Of a stretch of 9,555 nt of DNA, positions 1-5,866 are shown one piece after another. Under the pieces are notes generated by a model. The model did not search any database, was not told where the DNA came from, and saw nothing but the letters and a program-made list of their open reading frames with translations. The first letter of the stretch is position 1. Each line of letters opens with the position of its first letter. Origin of the DNA: Clostridiales bacterium. GTDB taxonomy: Bacteria; Bacillota; Clostridia; Oscillospirales; Acutalibacteraceae. The translations under genes were made by a program, and so were the position numbers. The stretch is taken from positions 1 to 9,555 of the forward strand of contig JAHZIE010000040.1 in assembly GCA_019419895.1 (NCBI GenBank). The letters run 5' to 3'.

Positions 1-67
1 GCCGGTATTTTGTATGATATTCGCGCTTCCACGTTGTATGGCCCAGACTATTGTTATCATTCGCCTT
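1..67 (-). pseudogene. tnpA: IS200-type TnpA transposase N-terminus, apparently degraded, partial
   Basis: The minus strand reads A-N-D-N-N-S-L-G-H-T-T-W-K-R-E-Y-H-T-K-Y-R up to the edge. This matches the typical start of IS200-type Y1 (HUH) transposases, recalled as NSLxHTKWxCKYHIVFxPKYRR. Two defects are visible. First, the codon where ATG is expected (65-67), 8 nt after a strong GGAGG (76-80), is AAG. Second, about four residues of the conserved YHIVFxPKYR stretch are missing. No in-frame ATG, GTG or TTG lies nearby; the nearest unusual candidate is ATT at 71-73. A different-frame ATG at 58-60 is also open to the edge but gives a peptide I do not recognise. The catalytic HUH and Tyr residues would lie outside the window. 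The family call is from remembered motifs. Confidence 0.55.
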
Positions 68-174
68 CCAAATCTCCTCCTTTTCGTATTCTACCGCAGT
101 TGTTTGTCTGGCCGCTCTTTTATCTTACCAAGAGGAGTTCCTTTTTCCTACGCGTTCCCAAGGCTTTTCCTGAA

Positions 175-193
175 CCCCAGGCTCAGCCGGGGG
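175..193. repeat. imperfect hairpin near the IS left end
   Basis: CCCC-A-GGC (175-182) faces GCC-G-GGGG (186-193) across a 3-nt loop, giving seven G-C pairs with one mismatch. A short imperfect subterminal hairpin is the structure recognised as single-stranded DNA by IS200/IS605 transposases. It is not followed by a T-run on either strand, so a plain terminator role is less likely. Confidence 0.45.
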
Positions 194-206
194 GCTTTAG
201 ACAAAA

Positions 207-240
207 AGAGAGAGAAAGGGTAAATACCCTTTCTCTCTCT
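207..240 (-). terminator. Rho-independent terminator of the solute-binding protein gene
   Basis: A perfect 14-bp inverted repeat (207-220 with 227-240) has a 6-nt loop. On the minus strand it is followed by TTTTGT (206-201), and on the plus strand no T-run follows. It sits 45 bp after the stop codon of the minus-strand gene at 286, so it ends that transcript. No permease gene is therefore co-transcribed downstream of the solute-binding protein unless there is read-through. Confidence 0.85.
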
Positions 241-285
241 AAGGAGAATGAAAAAATTCTGAAAGTCTTTTAAGAAACTTTAAGT

Positions 286-2037
286 TTATTCGTACTTCTT
301 AATAGCTTCTTTAGCCTTGTTGATCTGATCCTGTCCCCATTCAACAACCTGCTGCACGCCCAGAGCTTCACACTGGGAAACCATTTCATCAAACATGGAT
401 TCCACTTCAGCGTCATTTTTCGCGGTTGTAACAATTTGCCAGGAATATTGGGTAACAACGCTCTTGACATTATTCTGAATGTCTTCCAGCTCACTGGGGA
501 TGGTCTCAATCAGTTTTGTCCACTCGGGGATATAGTAGATGGCATCGTACTCCTCGAGCACTTCGATGGGGCGGCGCTTGCCGTAGAATTCCTCATACAT
601 GTCATAAATCTTGTTTTTCTCAATGCCTTTTTCCGCATACATCAGTGAATCGGAAATACGGAAGGTGGCGTTAGGATATTTGGAGGGAGATGTGGCGGAA
701 GCCAGACCCCAGTTGCCCCACCAGTCGCTGCTGGACTCGCCGGTGCTGAAGGTATAGGAACCGGTATTGCGGAAAGTGTCCGCGCCATCTGTCAAGACAT
801 ATTCGCCGTCCTTAATATCCCACAGTTCCCCCTGAGGTCCGCCGTACATGACCATCATAGCTTCCTCGTCAAAGAGAAGGTTGCAGAATTTAAGGCAGGC
901 GTCCAGTTTCTCCGTCGTGGAACTGATGGAATAAGGGTTGTTGGCGTTGCCGCCAATTTTGGTGGTTGGAGCCTGGGTTACAACAGCCTGGCCTTCCCAA
1001 ACCAGGGGAAGGAAGCCCTTGGGCTCCTCTGCGTTGTTGTTGGCATCAGTGTTAAAACCTTCCACATAGTTGCCGGGCAGAGCAATGAAATACTGTTCGC
1101 TCTCCTTATATTTTGCCTGAGTATTGTCGTAGGTCTGGGTCATAGAATCGGGGTCTACCAATCCCATCTGAGTAGCGGTCGCCATCCATTTCAGCGCCTG
1201 GTAATAGCTGCCGTCCTTGGAAAAAATGGGATCTATTTTGTCGTTGACCATATCATAGAAGTTATAACCAATGTTGGTCGTCATAATACCGCTGACGGAC
1301 ATATAACGTCCAGCATTGGACATGGTAAGCCCATCCCAAGAGGGGAAGTTACCGAACATGTAGGTTTCCAGGCCGTCCTCCGTCTTCGGATAAATTTCCT
1401 TCATCTGCTTAGCAAGCTCCAGGAGATCATACATATCCGTAACCTCGGGGCAGTTAAGCTTTTCATACAGATCCCAGCGAACCTTGACGGCATTGGTACC
1501 GGTATCCAGCGCGTAGGCGTTATAAGTACCCAACTGACCAAGAAGGCCGTAAAGCTTGCCGGTGCCGGCGCTCTTGTAGTCCTTGGAGAACTGGACAGAC
1601 TCCGGCCACTTTTCCGTATAATTAGGAATCTGGTCCTCGTACTCAGTTAAATCCTTCAAATGCCCGCCCTGGATGGCCTGGGAAATGTCGCCGTTGATGG
1701 CGTACATGCCCACATCGGGCAGATTGCCTGCGGAGAGCATGGTCTGGAGACGTTCATTATCTCCCGGAATGATGTTGACGTTGACGCCGATTTTCTCAGC
1801 GAAATAATCCTGCTGCCACTGGAAATAGGAGTTACTGGGATTTTGACCAAAGCCATAAAAATCAATGGTTACAATTTCACCCGTACCGCCGCCGGAGCTC
1901 GCGTCACCGGCAGTGCTGGAATCTCCCGCTGTTCCGGAAGAGGACTCGGCGCCCTGCTGCTGGCAGCCGGCGAATACAGACGCGGTCAGGCAGGCGGCCA
2001 TAGCGGTAGCTAACAATCGCTTCATCAATTTCTTCAT
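286..2037 (-). CDS. ABC transporter extracellular solute-binding lipoprotein (family 1, LplA/YtcQ-like)
   Basis: The 583-residue product captures a substrate, probably an oligosaccharide, outside the membrane and delivers it to an ABC permease. The N-terminus has a basic region, a hydrophobic stretch and a lipobox ending F-A-G-C, so Cys25 is the likely lipidated residue. A Ser/Gly/Ala-rich tether (about 29-52) follows, then a long mixed alpha/beta body with the overall look of large Firmicutes family-1 sugar-binding proteins such as LplA and YtcQ. At 580 residues it is longer than the classic 400-450-residue MalE type, as is usual for this group. ATG at 2035-2037 is preceded by AGGAGGG (2048-2054) at 10 nt; the later Met5 would be too far away. 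No permease or ATPase lies on either side, so its partners must be elsewhere. Transcription appears to start near 2348 and end at 207. The substrate cannot be read from the sequence. Confidence 0.9.
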   Translation of the reverse strand: MKKLMKRLLATAMAACLTASVFAGCQQQGAESSSGTAGDSSTAGDASSGGGTGEIVTIDFYGFGQNPSNSYFQWQQDYFAEKIGVNVNIIPGDNERLQTMLSAGNLPDVGMYAINGDISQAIQGGHLKDLTEYEDQIPNYTEKWPESVQFSKDYKSAGTGKLYGLLGQLGTYNAYALDTGTNAVKVRWDLYEKLNCPEVTDMYDLLELAKQMKEIYPKTEDGLETYMFGNFPSWDGLTMSNAGRYMSVSGIMTTNIGYNFYDMVNDKIDPIFSKDGSYYQALKWMATATQMGLVDPDSMTQTYDNTQAKYKESEQYFIALPGNYVEGFNTDANNNAEEPKGFLPLVWEGQAVVTQAPTTKIGGNANNPYSISSTTEKLDACLKFCNLLFDEEAMMVMYGGPQGELWDIKDGEYVLTDGADTFRNTGSYTFSTGESSSDWWGNWGLASATSPSKYPNATFRISDSLMYAEKGIEKNKIYDMYEEFYGKRRPIEVLEEYDAIYYIPEWTKLIETIPSELEDIQNNVKSVVTQYSWQIVTTAKNDAEVESMFDEMVSQCEALGVQQVVEWGQDQINKAKEAIKKYE

Positions 2038-2348
2038 CGAATCTTAACCCTCCTAAAATTAGACATCTATGTTATTAACTCACACTGGAAAACAATTCAT
2101 CCTCCTTTCCTTTTGAAAAATAAAATTTCCCGTATTCTCTGATGATCTCTTTTTGTATACCAGTGTCAGAATAACCCTGAATGAATGTTATTCTGCACTT
2201 TTTCTTTCTTTGAAATATTTTCGAATTTCACACCCCAAGCGGGGTGTTTTTTTGCGTAAAAACACAAACAGAGAAAGAAAGAAAAAGTGCACTTTATCGT
2301 AATTATGACTAATTTCCTCAGGCTGAAACCAACTTTTTTTAATTTACA
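2038..2348 (-). promoter_or_regulatory. long structured 5' leader of the solute-binding protein gene
   Basis: About 310 nt separate the predicted transcription start from the ATG. Four segments of the minus-strand RNA can pair in a chain: 1 (2274-2291) with 2 (2194-2211), 18 perfect pairs; 2 (2187-2199) with 3 (2162-2175), 13 pairs and one bulged base; 3 (2160-2166 and 2170-2175) with 4 (2082-2088 and 2071-2076), 7 plus 6 pairs around an internal loop. Pairings 1:2 and 2:3 share bases, and so do 2:3 and 3:4, so they compete. A strong SD-like GGAGG (2101-2105) lies in the loop of 3:4 and abuts a six-codon frame (2080-2100). I recognise no known riboswitch or T-box motif. Confidence 0.55.
2230..2253 (+). 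terminator. terminator-like hairpin on the strand opposite the gene
   Basis: ACACCCC (2230-2236) and GGGGTGT (2241-2247) form a perfect 7-bp GC-rich stem with a 4-nt loop. Seven T residues (2247-2253) follow on the plus strand only. In the minus-strand leader RNA the same bases form a plain hairpin enclosed by the 18-bp pairing of 2194-2211 with 2274-2291. As a terminator it would stop rightward transcription coming from antisense of the solute-binding protein gene. I found no convincing plus-strand promoter for it. Confidence 0.6.
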
Positions 2349-2354
2349 GGTAAA

Positions 2355-2383
2355 ATTATAATCCTTCCATTTTTAATAGTCAA
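2355..2383 (-). promoter_or_regulatory. sigma-A-type promoter for the solute-binding protein gene
   Basis: On the minus strand TTGACT (-35, 2378-2383) is followed by exactly 17 nt and then a perfect TATAAT (-10, 2355-2360). The sequence upstream of the -35 (2384-2410) is a run of A and T tracts like an UP element. Transcription should start near 2348. Confidence 0.8.
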
Positions 2384-2756
2384 TAGTTATAAAAAATTAT
2401 TTTTATTTTTAGCCATATATTTCATTTATAATATTAAAATCTATAATTTTTTCATTTTTGTTTGAATTTTATTTGTTCTACCCTTGTCGCTTCCATATTG
2501 GGAATCTATTCCTGACATTTTTTATTTTATCTTCATGATCCCCCTCCAAATCAAAACTTGTACCGGTATGAAGCAATATAATTGCCGCCTTTCCTTCCGA
2601 AGGATGTCTTTCCACCTATAAAAAGCATATGAAATTTATAGATATTTGATGCCTTTTCCGTTCCTTCTTAACAGCAGAACCAATATGTTGTGCGGCGGAA
2701 AGGACACTTTTTACGCTTCACATTTTCTTTTTCAATATGGGATTTCCGATTTCAAG
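2384..2756. other. AT-rich intergenic stretch without a supported gene
   Basis: This stretch is very AT-rich, especially 2384-2470. I found no reading frame with family resemblance. One minus-strand spot has a good ribosome-binding-like sequence (GGAGGGGG, 2541-2548) 4 nt before an ATG (2534-2536), but the frame stops after four codons (2522-2536). It may be a gene remnant or chance. Confidence 0.5.
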
Positions 2757-2798
2757 AAAAAAGCCCTAAACGCAGCGTAACCGCGCTTAGAGCTTTTT
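2757..2798 (-). terminator. Rho-independent terminator of the LRR-dockerin/cohesin/pseudokinase operon
   Basis: The arms 2758-2773 and 2783-2798 pair around a 9-nt loop. In minus-strand RNA two positions are G-U wobbles, whereas on the plus strand they would be A-C mismatches, which fixes the direction. Six T residues (2762-2757) follow on the minus strand. It lies 82 bp beyond the stop codon at 2880. Confidence 0.85.
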
Positions 2799-2879
2799 CA
2801 GTCTCAAAATATTTTAAAAAACAAGAAACATGAAGCGGGAAGCAACTTTACATTCATAAAGCGCCGCGATTTTCTTTCA

Positions 2880-4553
2880 TTATTCTCCTTCCGCCACAAC
2901 CAAACTGATACGGGAGCCATATTCATACTGCTTTCCTTCCGTATAAGTGGAATCAGCGAAACGGATCACGGTTCCCTCCTCCTGACTGTCAGTTTTCTCG
3001 TAGGTCACATCGCCGATCTGGAACCCCGCGTTCAGCAAATCCGCTTTTACATCATTCACGTCCCGGTTTTTCACAGGGGGCATTGTGCGAAGCCGGGAAC
3101 CCTTGCTCACCACAACAGACACCGCACCGCCTTTAACAATTTCCCGCCCTTCCTCAACAGACTGGGAAATAATAATACCTTCCGCGACATCGTCGTTAAA
3201 CTGACGCTCCTGCACCAAAACAGTGATGGAATCATTATTCTGCGTCTGTTCCAGCGATTGTCCCACCAGTTTGGGAACTATAACAGTTTCCCCCTGAAGC
3301 TGGTAAGAGGAAGTACCGGAGCTACTGGAATCTTCACCAGAGGAAGCATCCTCTTCTCCGGATGAGACATCTTCACTGGAAACATCTCCTGAAGATACCT
3401 GAGAAGATGACTCTGCAGGCTCGTCGTTATGACTGGTAGCTGCCAGATAGGCCCATCCAGCCAAAGAAAATACAAGCAGCGCCGCGGCAAAAGATATCAA
3501 GCCAACCACAAAATTGGGAAGTCCATTTTTCTTTTTCGGTGCGGGTGGCTCCGGCTCCTCCGCTTCTCTCTGTTCAGCTTCAGCTGCCACAACCGGAGCA
3601 GCTGATAATTCCGCGCGCATTCTTTCAAAGGTTGGCGTGCGCTTATCCGGAAAAACCTGTAAGCCGTTGGCAAGAGCCCCAACCACATGCTTGGGAATCT
3701 GCTGCAAAATCGATGTGGGAATCAGGAGACGGGCATCTGTCTTTCTTCTCGGCGCCGATTGGGGTTCCCTCCGCGTCAAAGCAAAAAATACACAAGCGGC
3801 AAAAGCATAGACATCGGTCGCCTCTGTCAGGCGGCCCTCCCGTGAATACTGCTCCAAAGCGGCGCAGCCCTCGGGCAGCATCTCCGGCAAAACGCCTCCG
3901 GATTTTCTCACGGAAGGAATGGAACAATGGATCATTTTCATCCTTCCGTCTGGAAGAATGAGCAAATGATCTGGAGACAAGCCATAGTGTCCCATCCCCG
4001 CTTCATGAAGCGCGCTTAATGAGGAAAGCAGCGGCATAAACAAGGGACGAACCGCGTTCCACGTGACAGGTCCTCCATTTTTTTCAATAAACTGCCTAAG
4101 GGTCATGCCTCCGTCATAAAATTCCGTCACCGAATAGGCGGTACCGTTATCCTCAAAGATATCATAGACGGGAAGAACTCCGGATAAATCCCGAAAACGC
4201 GCCAACCCACGGGAGTAAGATAAAAATTCTACCAGGCAGTTCCGGAAAGAAGATCTCTGTTCTTCCGGAACTCTGATCGTCGCGCCGTCTGTCTCTCTGG
4301 CAGCCATGGACTGGGGGAAAAATTCCCGCAGCATCACCTTGGACTTCAGCGTAATATCATAAGCACAGTAGGTCACTCCCTCGCTGTTGCTGCTTTGCGC
4401 CTTTCCCACCAGATAACGCTCCTGCAGAACCGTCCCCATAGGTAAAAACGGCGCGCCGTTTTCCTGTCCATTGTCAAAACCACAGTGGGGGCATACCTTT
4501 GCCTCACCTTTATCCGTCATACAGGCCATACACAGGTTTTTATATTGCTCCAT
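2880..4553 (-). CDS. membrane PASTA-domain protein with zinc ribbon and catalytically dead protein-kinase domain
   Basis: The 557-residue product resembles PrkC/Stk-type sensor kinases but has lost the active site. An N-terminal zinc ribbon has C8-x2-C11 and C21-x2-C24. The kinase-like domain (about 40-308) keeps the family feel, including an L-E-Q-Y segment and a T-D-V-Y-A-F-A helix. However, the ATP-binding lysine is Arg76 (L-R-E-F-F-P), HRD reads H189-Y-G191, and no DFG is found where H209-C-S stands. Next come a proline/lysine-rich stretch, one transmembrane helix (about 348-371), a Ser/Gly/Glu stalk (380-417) and two PASTA domains (about 424-484 and 487-554), which in PrkC relatives bind muropeptide or lipid II. 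ATG at 4551-4553 is chosen because GGAAAGG (4566-4572) lies 12 nt upstream; a TTG at 4574 has no such site. It is last in its operon, 147 bp after the cohesin gene. It is probably a scaffold or sensor, not an enzyme. Confidence 0.88.
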   Translation of the reverse strand: MEQYKNLCMACMTDKGEAKVCPHCGFDNGQENGAPFLPMGTVLQERYLVGKAQSSNSEGVTYCAYDITLKSKVMLREFFPQSMAARETDGATIRVPEEQRSSFRNCLVEFLSYSRGLARFRDLSGVLPVYDIFEDNGTAYSVTEFYDGGMTLRQFIEKNGGPVTWNAVRPLFMPLLSSLSALHEAGMGHYGLSPDHLLILPDGRMKMIHCSIPSVRKSGGVLPEMLPEGCAALEQYSREGRLTEATDVYAFAACVFFALTRREPQSAPRRKTDARLLIPTSILQQIPKHVVGALANGLQVFPDKRTPTFERMRAELSAAPVVAAEAEQREAEEPEPPAPKKKNGLPNFVVGLISFAAALLVFSLAGWAYLAATSHNDEPAESSSQVSSGDVSSEDVSSGEEDASSGEDSSSSGTSSYQLQGETVIVPKLVGQSLEQTQNNDSITVLVQERQFNDDVAEGIIISQSVEEGREIVKGGAVSVVVSKGSRLRTMPPVKNRDVNDVKADLLNAGFQIGDVTYEKTDSQEEGTVIRFADSTYTEGKQYEYGSRISLVVAEGE

Positions 4554-4593
4554 AAACCATCCAAACCTTTCCAAATAAGTTCCAATGTGACAA

Positions 4594-4619
4594 CCGGACC
4601 ATTCTTTCTACCAGTCCGG
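4594..4619 (-). repeat. inverted repeat in the leader between cohesin and pseudokinase genes
   Basis: CCGGAC (4594-4599) and GTCCGG (4614-4619) form a 6-bp stem with a 14-nt loop in the 147-bp gap between the two genes. A second small stem (4617-4620 with 4626-4629) overlaps it and would compete. Neither is followed by a T-run on the minus strand, so this is not an obvious terminator; it may be an mRNA processing or stability element. Confidence 0.35.
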
Positions 4620-4700
4620 CGCAGAGCCGTCTTTTTCTCAAATTTCCACAAGTCTATGGTTAGTATTGCCAGCCGAAAAACATTTTAACACCGTTCAATC

Positions 4701-5831
4701 CTATTCTCCATCCTGTTTACCTCTGATAAAATATCCAAGCATGGCGCCACCGGCCAGGCAGAGAACCATTCCGGCAATATAAAGGACATGCACCGCCGTA
4801 TCACTAAGAGAGAGCTTACGGCCTTCGCCGTCCTCCTCATTGGAAGAAACTGGATCCATCTCGGAAGAAAGCTCTGATGTTTCGGCGGAAGTCTCCTCCG
4901 AAGAATCAGAGGAATCCTCTGATGAACTGTCAGAAGAACCTTCCGAGCTATCCGCGGAGCTGCCTCCTGAAGCATCCCCCGAGGACACTTCTCCGGAGGA
5001 TACCGGCGACGGCCTGGAAGAGCTGGTATTTGGCTTTGGCTGGGCGGAGGTCGCTGTATTCTGCCGCGCCTCGCGGACAACAGTAACCGTATATCCTTTT
5101 GACGCGCCATTTTCAGCTGTTACGGTAACAGTAAATTTATTTGTTCCCACAGAAAGGCTTTTCGTGCCGGTACCGGAAACCCGCGCCTTACTGTCCTGGG
5201 GCGTCGCGCTGATGGTAGCGGAAGAAGTGCCATAGGGCACGGTAATTTTATATCCCGTTCCGGAAACCTCCTGCCCGTTCACCTTGAGGGAGGAGAGGTT
5301 CGCGTTGGAGGATTTGGGAACCGTCACTGTCATTCCGGCGGAACCCCGGTTCATCTGAATGGTCTCCGTAAGTTTTCCCGTTGCAGGATCTTTCCCAGAT
5401 CCTTCCGCCATAATCACCTGGAGGGAGCCCGCGCCCCCCGCCGGGGCATCGGAACGGATTTTCATCCGGATGGTGGCCAGTGTTCCCGACGCACTGCCGT
5501 CCATATTACCGCTTTCAAAAATCAAGCGAACACTTGAATTATCCTTAGATGAACGAGTATCGCTACCATTGATAACCTCAAAACTTTCCACTATAGAAGT
5601 GGATATTGAAATAGTAGTATTAACTCCCAAAATGGGTGAACTAGAACTGAAAGCAACAGTCGCGGTAACCGTGGATCCGGGCGCTGGCGCCGAGCTGCTC
5701 AAAGAAATTCTAACCTGTCCCGTAACCGCCGCCGGTGCCTTTGATGGCAAAGCGCCAAACAGCAGCCCCGCCATCAGGGGCAATGAGAAAAGCCATCGCC
5801 AAACACGGGCCGAACCTATTTTTTTCCTCAT
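4701..5831 (-). CDS. membrane-anchored surface protein with cohesin-like and cadherin-like beta-sandwich domains
   Basis: The 376-residue protein has a signal peptide (1-35, ending A-P-A-A). A cohesin-like beta-sandwich domain (about 37-170) follows, with the G-S-T-V-T-A-T-V-A-F strand pattern and a G-T-L-A-T-I-R-M-K-I segment late in the fold. A cadherin-like beta-sandwich domain (about 176-255) starts N-A-N-L-S-S-L-K-V-N-G. An 80-residue Ser/Glu/Asp stalk (259-338) leads to one C-terminal transmembrane helix (about 345-368) and a short charged tail. Cohesins bind dockerins; the upstream gene ends in a dockerin-like domain, so this is its likely anchor on the outer face of the membrane. ATG at 5829-5831 has AGGAGG (5837-5842) 5 nt upstream and lies 35 bp after the previous stop. 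Codons for about residues 58-107 are clearly more AT-rich than the rest. The stalk resembles that of the next gene (V-S-S-G-E-V-S-S-G). The domain calls are from pattern, not a search. Confidence 0.8.
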   Translation of the reverse strand: MRKKIGSARVWRWLFSLPLMAGLLFGALPSKAPAAVTGQVRISLSSSAPAPGSTVTATVAFSSSSPILGVNTTISISTSIVESFEVINGSDTRSSKDNSSVRLIFESGNMDGSASGTLATIRMKIRSDAPAGGAGSLQVIMAEGSGKDPATGKLTETIQMNRGSAGMTVTVPKSSNANLSSLKVNGQEVSGTGYKITVPYGTSSATISATPQDSKARVSGTGTKSLSVGTNKFTVTVTAENGASKGYTVTVVREARQNTATSAQPKPNTSSSRPSPVSSGEVSSGDASGGSSADSSEGSSDSSSEDSSDSSEETSAETSELSSEMDPVSSNEEDGEGRKLSLSDTAVHVLYIAGMVLCLAGGAMLGYFIRGKQDGE

Positions 5832-5866
5832 TCTTTCCTCCTGTCCAGGCCCTGACAGCCCATCGA

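Larger units (their letters stand above)
1..206 (-). mobile_element. 5' (left) end of an IS200/IS605-family insertion sequence, truncated by the window
   Basis: The stretch carries the three parts expected at the left end of an IS200-type element, reading leftwards. There is a short imperfect terminal hairpin (175-193), an untranslated region with an inverted repeat that can cover the ribosome binding site (74-79 with 132-137), and then the start of a TnpA-like reading frame (1-67). IS200-group elements are known for a hairpin near the left end and a 5'-UTR stem that hides the Shine-Dalgarno sequence; this layout fits. The exact left boundary cannot be fixed. I place it near 200-206, directly against the T-tract of the terminator at 207-240. 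The rest of the element lies outside the window. Confidence 0.55.

Noticed and set aside
10..273. Plus-strand frame of 87 codons at the left edge
   Set aside because: It crosses the IS end hairpin and the terminator and has no recognisable product.
2569..2622. Short plus-strand frame of 17 codons in the AT-rich intergenic stretch
   Set aside because: No ribosome binding site and no recognisable product.
4554..4574. TTG start for the pseudokinase
   Set aside because: It overlaps the ribosome binding site that serves the ATG at 4553.
4617..4637. Plus-strand stem with a T-rich tail between the cohesin and pseudokinase genes
   Set aside because: The stem is only 4 bp and the T-run is displaced from it; no plus-strand gene needs a terminator here.
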